Of a stretch of 21,449 nucleotides of DNA, positions 7,196-13,476 are shown one piece after another. Within the stretch, counting starts at the first letter, position 1. Every line of letters begins with the position of its first letter. The notes below the pieces were generated by a model, which was given only the letters and a program-made list of their open reading frames with translations, was not told the origin of the DNA and ran no database searches. Made by a program: the position numbers and the translations under genes. The DNA is from JAGIBJ01 sp047604965 (GTDB taxonomy: Bacteria; Actinomycetota; Thermoleophilia; Solirubrobacterales; Solirubrobacteraceae). Where the stretch lies: assembly GCA_047604965.1 (NCBI GenBank), contig JASGGQ010000034.1:1-21449 (forward strand). The letters are read 5' to 3'.

Positions 7196-7269
7196 CGTTG
7201 CACCGTAGTTCGGTGCGGCAGTTGGTGTTCGCATGAGCACCAACTGCCACACCGAACTACGGTGCAACG
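7196..7269. repeat. Long near-perfect inverted repeat between flhB and flhA
   Basis: The 32-base arm at 7196-7227 (beginning CGTTGCACCGTAGTTCGGTG) is the reverse complement of 7238-7269 except for one position (C7216). Pairing continues inward (T7228-G7237, T7229-A7236, C7230-G7235) to a 4-nt loop GCAT at 7231-7234, giving a stem of about 35 bp. The arms look less G+C-rich than the surroundings. No T-run follows and I see no flanking target duplication. It could end the fliO-flhB transcript, act as a processing site, or be a small inserted palindromic element. An ATG within it (7233) is in the flhA frame. Confidence 0.9.
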
Positions 7270-7299
7270 TCGGCGTGTCGCCAGCGTGCGGTTCACCGC

Positions 7300-7327
7300 T
7301 CAAGCCGGCGGACGAAATGCCGACCCC
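7300..7327 (+). promoter_or_regulatory. Sigma-28-type promoter before flhA (shared-spacer class)
   Basis: TCAAG (7300-7304), 15 nt, then CCGACCCC (7320-7327). The 16-base block GCGGACGAAATGCCGA at 7308-7323 is identical to 3675-3690 before fliO, and both are preceded by GCTCAAG. By analogy with FliA promoters transcription would start near 7333, about 11 bases before the ATG at 7344. That makes the two earlier in-frame ATGs (7233, 7317) untranslated in this transcript. Confidence 0.57.
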
Positions 7328-7343
7328 AGAGTCTGATAGCGGC

Positions 7344-9407
7344 ATGAACGACCTGATGAAGAAGCTCTCCCGGTACACCGACATGATCGCGGCGGTCTTC
7401 GTCGTCGTCGTGATCGTGATGATGATCGTGCCGCTGCCGCCGGTCATCATCGACCTGCTGATCGCGGCGAACATCTCGATGGCGCTCGCGATCGTGATCA
7501 TGACGCTCTACGTCCGGCGGGCGCTGGAGTTTTCCGTCTTCCCGAGCCTGCTGCTACTCACCACGCTGCTGCGCCTCGCGATCAACGTTTCCGTCACCCG
7601 CCTGATCCTGCTGCACGGCGACGCCGGCCACATGGTCAAGGCGTTCGGCGACTTCGTCGTTGGCGGCAACGTCGTCGTCGGCCTGATCATCTTCCTCGTG
7701 CTCGTCGTGATCCAATTCGTGGTCGTCACGAACGGCGCCGGGCGCGTCGCCGAGGTTGCGGCGCGCTTCACGCTCGACGCGATGCCCGGCAAGCAAATGG
7801 CGATCGACGCCGACCTCAACAACGGGCAGATCACCGAGGAAGAAGCCCGCAAGCGCCGCCAGGATGTCGCACGCGAAGCCGACTTTTACGGCTCGATGGA
7901 CGGCGCCAGCAAATTCGTCAAGGGCGACGCGATCGCCGCGATCGTCATCACGATGATCAACCTGCTCGGCGGCATGATCGTCGGTGTCGCCCAGCAAGGG
8001 ATGCCGTTCAGCGAAGCGGCCCACACCTTCTCGCTGCTGACGGTCGGAGACGGCCTCGCCGCGCAGATTCCCGCGCTGCTGATCTCCGTCGCGACCGGCA
8101 TCATGGTCACCCGCTCCGCCGACGCCGGCGACGACCTCGGCACCGATATCGCCGGCCAGTTCGGCGCCCAAGGCAAAGCGGTGCAGATGGCCGGAGCGGT
8201 CGTGGCCGCCTTCGCGATCGTGCCGGGCCTCCCGAAGATCCCGTTCATCATCGTCGGCGGCACGCTCTTCATGCTCGGCCGCCAGCTTGGCCAGAACGCG
8301 CAGGCCGCCGCCGAAGCCGCCGAAGCGCAAGCGAACGTGGTGCAGCCGCCGCCGAAGCCGTCATCGACCGATCAGGCACGCGCCGCGCTGGCGATCGACC
8401 CGCTGGAACTCGTGGTCGGGTTCGGGCTGGTCCCGCTCGTCGACGCGCAAGCCGGCGGCACGCTCGCCTCGCGCGTGAGCAACGTGCGCCGCCAGATCGC
8501 CAGCGAGCTGGGCACGGTCATCCCGCCGGTTCGCATCCACGACGAGGTTGGCTTGCGTTCGCACGAATACGCGCTGCGGGTGCGCGGCGCGGAGGTCGCT
8601 CGCGGCCAGGTGCTCGCCGGTCATCAGCTGGCGCTCGACCCGGGCGACGCGGTCGGCCAGCTCAGCGGCGTGCCAACGACCGAGCCGGCGTTCGGTTTGC
8701 CGGCCGTGTGGATCGGCGACGAATCCCAAGGGGAAGCCGAAGCGCTCGGGTACACGGTCGTCGATACCGAATCGGTGGTCGTCACGCACCTCACCGAGGT
8801 CATCCGACGCCATGTTGCAGACCTGCTGACCCGGCAGGACACCAAGCAGTTGCTCGATGGCCTGAAGGAGATTAACGCCGCCGTCGTCGACGAAGTTGTG
8901 CCCGATCTCGTTTCGATCGGCGAGATCCAGCGAGTGCTTCAGGCGCTGTTGCGCGAGGGGGTCTCGATCCGCGATCTCGGGGCGATCGTCGAAGCAATCG
9001 GCGACCGCGCGCGGGTCACGCGCGATCCGAACCTGCTCGCCGAATACGCCCGCCAAACGCTCGGGCGGGCGATTGTCGGCCCGCACCTTGACGACGAGTC
9101 ACGGCTGCGGGCGATCGCGCTGGACCCCTCGATCGAGCAGGAGGTTGCCGACGCGATCACCGCGACTGCCGATGGCGAATACCTCGCGATGGAGCCGAGC
9201 CGTGCGCAGGCGCTCGTTCAGGCCCTTCAGCAGCAGAGCGACCAGCCGCTGCCGGGCGGCAGCCGCCCGGTGCTGTTGTGCAGCTCCCGCATCCGCCGCC
9301 ACCTGCGGCGCCTCGTCGAGCAGGCCGTTCCGCAACTTCCCGTGTGTGCCTATACGGAGGTCGCTCCTGGCGTTACCGTCGAGACGGTGGGAGTTGTCCA
9401 CCCATAG
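7344..9407 (+). CDS. flhA: Flagellar export gate protein FlhA
   Basis: FlhA is the largest export-gate subunit; its nonameric cytoplasmic ring receives substrate-chaperone complexes. ATG 7344 gives 687 aa, the usual family length, starting MNDLMKKLSRYTDMIAAVF. ATG 7233 would add 37 unrelated residues and lies inside an inverted repeat. The N-terminal half has about eight membrane helices, beginning VVVIVMMIVPLPPVIIDLLI. The signature loop ARFTLDAMPGKQMAIDADLN (about 139-158) is in place, as is PALLISVATGIMVTRSA. The soluble half runs from about 350 and includes QIASELGTVIPPVRIHDE and the FlhA C-terminal domains. No strong Shine-Dalgarno is visible, which fits the short leader predicted from the promoter. 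The flhF gene starts 5 bases after the stop. Confidence 0.97.
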   Translation: MNDLMKKLSRYTDMIAAVFVVVVIVMMIVPLPPVIIDLLIAANISMALAIVIMTLYVRRALEFSVFPSLLLLTTLLRLAINVSVTRLILLHGDAGHMVKAFGDFVVGGNVVVGLIIFLVLVVIQFVVVTNGAGRVAEVAARFTLDAMPGKQMAIDADLNNGQITEEEARKRRQDVAREADFYGSMDGASKFVKGDAIAAIVITMINLLGGMIVGVAQQGMPFSEAAHTFSLLTVGDGLAAQIPALLISVATGIMVTRSADAGDDLGTDIAGQFGAQGKAVQMAGAVVAAFAIVPGLPKIPFIIVGGTLFMLGRQLGQNAQAAAEAAEAQANVVQPPPKPSSTDQARAALAIDPLELVVGFGLVPLVDAQAGGTLASRVSNVRRQIASELGTVIPPVRIHDEVGLRSHEYALRVRGAEVARGQVLAGHQLALDPGDAVGQLSGVPTTEPAFGLPAVWIGDESQGEAEALGYTVVDTESVVVTHLTEVIRRHVADLLTRQDTKQLLDGLKEINAAVVDEVVPDLVSIGEIQRVLQALLREGVSIRDLGAIVEAIGDRARVTRDPNLLAEYARQTLGRAIVGPHLDDESRLRAIALDPSIEQEVADAITATADGEYLAMEPSRAQALVQALQQQSDQPLPGGSRPVLLCSSRIRRHLRRLVEQAVPQLPVCAYTEVAPGVTVETVGVVHP

Positions 9408-9411
9408 CGAC

Positions 9412-11217
9412 ATGAAGCGCCGCCGCACGAAATCCACTGATCCGCTGCCGCTCTCGCAGGCGTTGCCGTCGCCTGGGGCTGACCGGCTCGTCGATGGCGT
9501 GCCGGTCCGTACGTATCGCGGCGCGTCGCTTGCGGAGGTTGCCCCGCGGATCCGCGCGGAACTCGGCGATGATGCGCTGATCCTGCGGCAACGCGAAGGT
9601 GTCACCGGCGGGATCGCCGGCTTTTTCGCCAAGCGGATGGTCGAAATCGATGTCGCGCTGGTGCAGCAGCAGTCGCCGGCCACAACGCCCGCCGCCGCGA
9701 CCGGTGCTCCGGCGGCACCGGGCACGCGGATCGATGTCAGCGATGGCCCAGCGGTCGGCCCCGGCGCCGCACCATCCACCACCGGGCAGGCCAGCGCCCC
9801 CTTCCCCGACCCGCTCGCTGCCGGCCACGCGGACGCCGCGCCGGTCGAGCTGCCTTGGAGCGTGCCGCCGACCGCTGCGGCCCCGTCTGCTCCCGGCAGT
9901 GGCGCGTTCCAGCCGCTGCTGCCGCCACCGGTGCCGCCGGGCGCGCCACTCCAGCAAACCGTTGGCTTCCCGCCGGTCTCCGGGACGGCCCCGGCGCCCG
10001 GGCACGCTGCGGCCGTTCCACCGTCGATTGCGCCGATGCTGCGTGTGACGCCGCCCAGCATCGAGCAGGCTCAGTCGATTGAGGCTGCGCTGCGTGCCGA
10101 GCAGGAGCGCGCCCACGAACTGCATGAGGCGACGCACGACGTCACACGAGAGGCGCCGTTCGATGCCGGTCGCGCCGGTGCTGCGCCGGTCGCCGTGCCG
10201 CAGGGTGGCCCCAGCTTTGAGGAGCGGCTGCGTCAGGCTGGCCTCGTCGATCCGTCTGGCCCGCCCGACCCGGCGCACGCGCTCGCGCCGCTCTACCAGG
10301 CGCTCGTTCGTCGTGGCCTGCCGGAGCAGATCGCGAGCCCGGTCGTCGACGACACGCTTTGCCACCGGGTCGCGCTGGAACCCGATGCCGATGTTGCCGC
10401 GTTGCTGGCCACCGAGCTGGCGCGCCGCATTCCCACTGCGCCGCTCGTCGGTCGCGCCGGGCAAGCGGTCGCCTTCGTCGGCTCCTCCGGCGTCGGCAAG
10501 AGCCGTGCGATTGCCCGGCTCGCTGCGGCATATGGCGCCGCCGGCCGGCTTCCGGTTGCCTGCGTGACGCTGCAAGACCCCGGGAACGATGGGCTGTTGG
10601 CAAGCGCGCTGGCGCCGTTTGGCGTTGCCGTGCATGCGGCGCCGGACGCGCCGCGGGCGCTCGATCGCATCACGGCGCTGCGTCGCCACTCGCTGGTACT
10701 GATCGACACGCCCGGCGTCAGCCCGAGCGACCGCACCGCAGTCGAGCGGCTTGGGGCGACCCTCGAACTCCTGGACCTCGACACGATCGCGCTCTGTGTC
10801 CCTGTTACCCTCGCGGCGCCGATCGCCCGCCGCGTACTGCGCGCGTTGCGTCCGTTGCGACCGACCGCGCTCGTTGCCACGCATGCCGATGAGGCCGATC
10901 TGCTGGGCGGCGTGGTGGCCGTTGCGATCGACCGGCGGGTGCCACTGGCATATGTTTCCGGTGGTGCCGGCCGAGGCACGATCAGCGGCGCCGACGCGCA
11001 CCGCATCGCGACCGATCTTGTCGCCGACGCCAGCCATCTGCCGCCGGCGCCGCGTCCGACCGCGAGCGGACGCACCGTGCCGGTGCCGCAGATCCGGCGC
11101 CCACTCTCCGCTGATCCCGATGATCGGCCGTCGACGCCGACCGTCGACGTTGCCGCAGGCGCGGCGCATTTGGCGCCGCCGTGGGTGGCTCCCGCGACCC
11201 GTGATCGCCGTCGATGA
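9412..11217 (+). CDS. flhF: Flagellar targeting GTPase FlhF, long-linker form
   Basis: FlhF is an SRP-family GTPase that sets where and how many flagella form. ATG 9412 gives 601 aa, longer than the usual 370-450. The basic start (MKRRRTK) is followed by the FlhF N-terminal module (VRTYRGASLAEVAPRIRAELGDDALIL, then GFFAKRMVEIDVAL). A long Pro/Ala-rich linker (about 90-220) accounts for the extra length. The GTPase domain carries a P-loop GSSGVGKS (357-364), LIDTPGVSPSDR with DTPG at 432-435, and a G4-like THADE (490-494) where SRP GTPases normally have TKxD. The His in place of Lys is unusual. A Pro/Arg-rich tail ends the protein. The stop overlaps the next gene, and flhG does not follow. Confidence 0.88.
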   Translation: MKRRRTKSTDPLPLSQALPSPGADRLVDGVPVRTYRGASLAEVAPRIRAELGDDALILRQREGVTGGIAGFFAKRMVEIDVALVQQQSPATTPAAATGAPAAPGTRIDVSDGPAVGPGAAPSTTGQASAPFPDPLAAGHADAAPVELPWSVPPTAAAPSAPGSGAFQPLLPPPVPPGAPLQQTVGFPPVSGTAPAPGHAAAVPPSIAPMLRVTPPSIEQAQSIEAALRAEQERAHELHEATHDVTREAPFDAGRAGAAPVAVPQGGPSFEERLRQAGLVDPSGPPDPAHALAPLYQALVRRGLPEQIASPVVDDTLCHRVALEPDADVAALLATELARRIPTAPLVGRAGQAVAFVGSSGVGKSRAIARLAAAYGAAGRLPVACVTLQDPGNDGLLASALAPFGVAVHAAPDAPRALDRITALRRHSLVLIDTPGVSPSDRTAVERLGATLELLDLDTIALCVPVTLAAPIARRVLRALRPLRPTALVATHADEADLLGGVVAVAIDRRVPLAYVSGGAGRGTISGADAHRIATDLVADASHLPPAPRPTASGRTVPVPQIRRPLSADPDDRPSTPTVDVAAGAAHLAPPWVAPATRDRRR

Positions 11218-11582
11218 CGATGGCACAGCAGATCGGAGTTGGGGATAGCTCGGCGGAAGAACGCACGCCGATCCGGCTCTCCGACCATCCGAGGGCTCGC
11301 GCCTCGATCGCGTATGCGAAAGCGTGGGGGGCGGTTATCGGCTTCGCACTCGCCGCGTGGCTGGGGTATCGCGGTGGCATCCCGTTCGTCGACCTCGTGG
11401 TCCGTGCAATCGCGATCGGCGCGCTGAGCTGCTTGGCTGTGTGGGGCGTCGCGCAGGCGATCTGGAAGCAGATTCTGTTCGCCGAGTTGGCCGCAGCGCG
11501 CAAGGCTGCCGTTGAGGCGCAGCAGAAGGTGCTCGACGAACTCGCCGAGCTCACCGGGCTCGACGGCACCGACGCGGGGTAG
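11214..11582 (+). CDS. Small two-helix membrane protein coupled to flhF
   Basis: The ATG at 11214 overlaps the flhF stop (ATGA), so it is very likely translated with flhF; a second Met lies at codon 3. The 122-aa product has a hydrophilic N-terminus, two predicted membrane segments (about 37-51, AWGAVIGFALAAWLGY; about 64-84, RAIAIGALSCLAVWGVAQAIW) and an amphipathic Ala/Glu/Lys-rich C-terminal helix (about 86-114, AELAAARKAAVEAQQKVLDEL) that may be a coiled coil. I do not recognise a family. Its place, directly after flhF where flhG/minD often sits and before flagellin, suggests a flagellar assembly or placement role, by context only. Confidence 0.8.
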   Translation: MTMAQQIGVGDSSAEERTPIRLSDHPRARASIAYAKAWGAVIGFALAAWLGYRGGIPFVDLVVRAIAIGALSCLAVWGVAQAIWKQILFAELAAARKAAVEAQQKVLDELAELTGLDGTDAG

Positions 11583-11755
11583 CTTCGGCGAGGGCGTCCG
11601 GGCGCCCCGTTCGACGCATGTGCCACGCCACGCGCGGGCCGTCGTCTCCCGTCGTCCATACGGTTTTCCGTCCGGCGCGGTGTCCCGTGCGCCGCACAAA
11701 ACCCTTGTAACGACGGGCATTTCAGCGATGTCGTCCACGCACGCTGGACGGCTGG

Positions 11756-11784
11756 TCAAGTCACGGCGCCGAGGGTCCGATACC
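11756..11784 (+). promoter_or_regulatory. Sigma-28-type promoter for flagellin
   Basis: TCAAG (11756-11760), 16 nt, then CCGATACC (11777-11784), close to the flagellar sigma factor consensus and spaced exactly as the fliO site. It sits in the 267-base gap between the flhF-linked gene and fliC. Transcription would begin near 11790, about 60 bases before the start codon. The rest of the gap (11583-11755) shows only a modest imperfect stem (GGCGCGG 11674-11680 with CCGTGCGCC 11685-11693) that could end the flhA-flhF transcript. Confidence 0.68.
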
Positions 11785-11794
11785 TGGTCCATAG

Positions 11795-11815
11795 CCGGCT
11801 ACAAGCAGTAGCCGG
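11795..11815 (+). promoter_or_regulatory. 5' leader hairpin of the flagellin message
   Basis: CCGGCTAC (11795-11802) pairs perfectly with GTAGCCGG (11808-11815) around the loop AAGCA. If transcription starts near 11790, this stem lies within a few bases of the 5' end, a position known to protect bacterial messages from decay. The flagellin ribosome site AAGGAG (11837-11842) stays free. Confidence 0.5.
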
Positions 11816-11849
11816 GGGAAGTAAACCCATCTCGACAAGGAGTCAAGAG

Positions 11850-12644
11850 ATGTCCCTTCGTATCAACACCAACACCGACGCCCTCAGCTCGTACAACCGG
11901 CTGAACACGACCTCCGCTGCTGCATCGCAGTCGATGCAGCGTCTGAGCTCCGGCTACCGCATCAACTCGGCAGCCGATGACACCGCTGGTCTCTCCATTT
12001 CGGAGCGCATGCGTGGTCAGATTCGTGGCCTGGCGCAGGCTTCCTCGAACATCGGTGACGCGCAGTCGCTGGTGTCCACGGCAGAAGGCGCCCTCTCCTC
12101 GGTTCACGGCATGCTTCAGCGTGTCCGTGAGCTTGCGGTGCAGTACGCGAACGGTTCGCTCAGCGACACCGACAAGGCCTCGATCGCGAGCGAAGTCACG
12201 CAGCTCCAGTCGGAGATCACCCGGATCGGCGCGCAGACGAAGTTCAACGGCGTGGTGCTGCTGGACTCGACGACCACGATCACGTTCCAGGTCGGTGCCG
12301 ATGACGGTCAGACGATCGCCATCTCCGGCTTCGAACTGAGCGGTGTTGTCCCGACGTTCTCGTTGGGCAGCTCCACGGCGATCGCATCGATCGACGAAGC
12401 GATCAACGCAGTGTCGACGCAGCGTGGCGTCTACGGTGCCACCTCGAACCGCCTGCAGTACGCGCTGGATGCGACCACCAGCTACCACGAGAACCTCGTG
12501 TCTGCTGAAAGCCGTATCCGCGACGCCGACATGGCGAAGGAATCGGTGGCCCTGAGCAAGAACCAGGTTCTCGTTCAGGCGGGCACGGCAATGTTGGCGC
12601 AAGCCAACCAGTCCGGGCAAAACGTGCTCTCCCTGCTCCGGTAA
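11850..12644 (+). CDS. fliC: Flagellin, compact form
   Basis: This is the filament subunit, exported through the flagellar type III gate. A strong ribosome site, AAGGAG at 11837-11842, lies 7 bases before the ATG, the best in the flagellar region and fitting a highly expressed gene. The 264-aa protein has the full N-terminal D0/D1 region (SLRINTNTDALSSYNRL, then RLSSGYRINSAADDTAGLSISE and VSTAEGALSSVHGMLQRVRELA) and the C-terminal D1/D0 region (ALDATTSYHENLVSAESRIRDADMAKE, then MLAQANQSGQNVLSLLR). Only about 45 residues lie between them, so the outer D2/D3 domains are absent. A sigma-28-type promoter lies before it and a double hairpin after it, so it is probably monocistronic. Confidence 0.97.
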   Translation: MSLRINTNTDALSSYNRLNTTSAAASQSMQRLSSGYRINSAADDTAGLSISERMRGQIRGLAQASSNIGDAQSLVSTAEGALSSVHGMLQRVRELAVQYANGSLSDTDKASIASEVTQLQSEITRIGAQTKFNGVVLLDSTTTITFQVGADDGQTIAISGFELSGVVPTFSLGSSTAIASIDEAINAVSTQRGVYGATSNRLQYALDATTSYHENLVSAESRIRDADMAKESVALSKNQVLVQAGTAMLAQANQSGQNVLSLLR

Positions 12645-12664
12645 CGCGGCAGGCGCACCAAGCT

Positions 12665-12734
12665 CTTCCGCCGGCTTGACCCCCGGGCCGGAGGAAGCCC
12701 ACGCGGAGCGGGATCCCGGAAGGGGTCCCGCTTC
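12665..12734 (+). terminator. Tandem hairpins after flagellin
   Basis: The first stem pairs CTTCC (12665-12669) with GGAAG (12693-12697) and CCGGC (12671-12675) with GCCGG (12687-12691), leaving one G/A mismatch and a loop containing TTGACCCCC. The second, GGAGCGGGATCCC (12705-12717) with GGGGTCCCGCTTC (12722-12734), is a 13-bp stem with two G-T pairs closed by a GNRA-type GGAA loop. A mildly T-rich stretch follows. Together they look like a strong terminator isolating fliC. Confidence 0.78.
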
Positions 12735-12759
12735 TGCGTCGTTCTGGCGCGTACGGGCT

Positions 12760-12788
12760 TGATGTGTTCGGGCTGTACGTCCGATAAC
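12760..12788 (+). promoter_or_regulatory. Sigma-28-type promoter directly before the CHAP gene
   Basis: TGATG (12760-12764), 16 nt, then CCGATAAC (12781-12788). The downstream element is the best match to the FliA consensus in the window; the upstream element is weaker than in the other three sites. The predicted start near 12794 lies at the ATG (12796), so the message would be leaderless or nearly so. No Shine-Dalgarno is visible in this interval. Confidence 0.5.
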
Positions 12789-12795
12789 CCGGGCG

Positions 12796-13416
12796 ATGAG
12801 TGTCGAACAGGTGATGGCTCGCGTCAGCGAACTCCAAGCGGCATTGTCGGGCGGTGTCGCCGCCGCGACCGCCGCGACCGCCGCGACCGCGCAACCGTCG
12901 GTCACGGGCACCTCATTCGATTCGATTCTCGGGCAGCAGACCGGCGCGCTCACTGCGACTCAGAGCGTGGCCCAGGGCGGCAGCGTCGGCCAGCGGATCG
13001 TCGCGCTCGCCCAGCAGGAGCTCGGCGTCTCCGAGCAGCCGCCCGGTTCGAACGACTCGCCGCGCATCGCCCAGTATCGAGAGGCGACGGCCGGTTCCGG
13101 TGTCGGGCCGTGGTGTGCGTACTTCACGAGTTGGCTGGCGAAGTCGTCGGGTGCGCCGCTCGGCGAGCAGGGGCAGGGTTTTGGCAGTGTCGATGCGCTC
13201 TATGCCTGGGCGCAGCGGACCGGTCGCGCCGTGCAAAACGGAGCTGGGGTCACGCCGTCGCCCGGCAATCTGATCGTGTTCGACGAGCACATCGGCGTGG
13301 TCGAATCGGTCGATGCCGATGGCACCGTACACACCATCGAGGGCAACAGCAGCAACCAAGTCATCCGCCGCACGCACAGCGCCGGCGAAGCACTTGGCTA
13401 CGTCAACGCCGGCTGA
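12796..13416 (+). CDS. CHAP-domain peptidoglycan hydrolase, probably flagellum-associated
   Basis: This is a predicted cysteine amidase/endopeptidase acting on peptidoglycan. Residues about 65-206 form a CHAP (NlpC/P60-like) domain: catalytic Cys107 in GPWCAYFTSWLAK, His165 in VFDEHIGVVESVDADG, and Asn184 in IEGNSSNQVI. The N-terminus has no Sec signal peptide. It starts MSVEQVMARVSELQAAL, then an Ala/Thr repeat and a FDSILGQQ segment, resembling the leaders of other flagellar-cluster hydrolases. With a sigma-28-type promoter and flagellin as neighbour, I infer that it is exported by the flagellar apparatus and opens the wall for the rod or filament, a role played by FlgJ elsewhere. A general cell-wall or lysis role cannot be excluded. 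Confidence 0.82.
   Translation: MSVEQVMARVSELQAALSGGVAAATAATAATAQPSVTGTSFDSILGQQTGALTATQSVAQGGSVGQRIVALAQQELGVSEQPPGSNDSPRIAQYREATAGSGVGPWCAYFTSWLAKSSGAPLGEQGQGFGSVDALYAWAQRTGRAVQNGAGVTPSPGNLIVFDEHIGVVESVDADGTVHTIEGNSSNQVIRRTHSAGEALGYVNAG
12862..12888 (+). repeat. Three tandem copies of a 9-bp unit in the CHAP gene
   Basis: GCCGCGACC occurs three times in a row in frame, within the Ala/Thr linker between the N-terminal helix and the CHAP domain. A 9-bp unit keeps the frame, so copy number could change linker length without loss of function. Confidence 0.85.
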
Positions 13417-13441
13417 TCCGGCGCCGTCATTGGGTTGGCGA

Positions 13442-13457
13442 GAGCCGGCGTCGGCTC
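13442..13457. terminator. Small hairpin between convergent genes
   Basis: GAGCCG (13442-13447) pairs with CGGCTC (13452-13457) around GCGT, in the 60-base gap between the CHAP stop and the pepA stop. It is symmetric and could serve both strands, but it is short and has no T-run. Confidence 0.3.
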
Positions 13458-13476
13458 CCGCCGCCGATCGCGGGCT

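Noticed and set aside
7233..7343. An N-terminal extension of FlhA from ATG 7233 (or 7317)
   Set aside because: The first ATG lies in the loop of the inverted repeat, the second inside the predicted -10 element, and the added residues match nothing in FlhA. ATG 7344 gives the normal length.
8896..9411. Upstream extension of FlhF into the flhA region
   Set aside because: The frame is open only because of coding bias in flhA; the Arg/Ser-rich product is unlike FlhF, and ATG 9412 gives the expected N-terminus.
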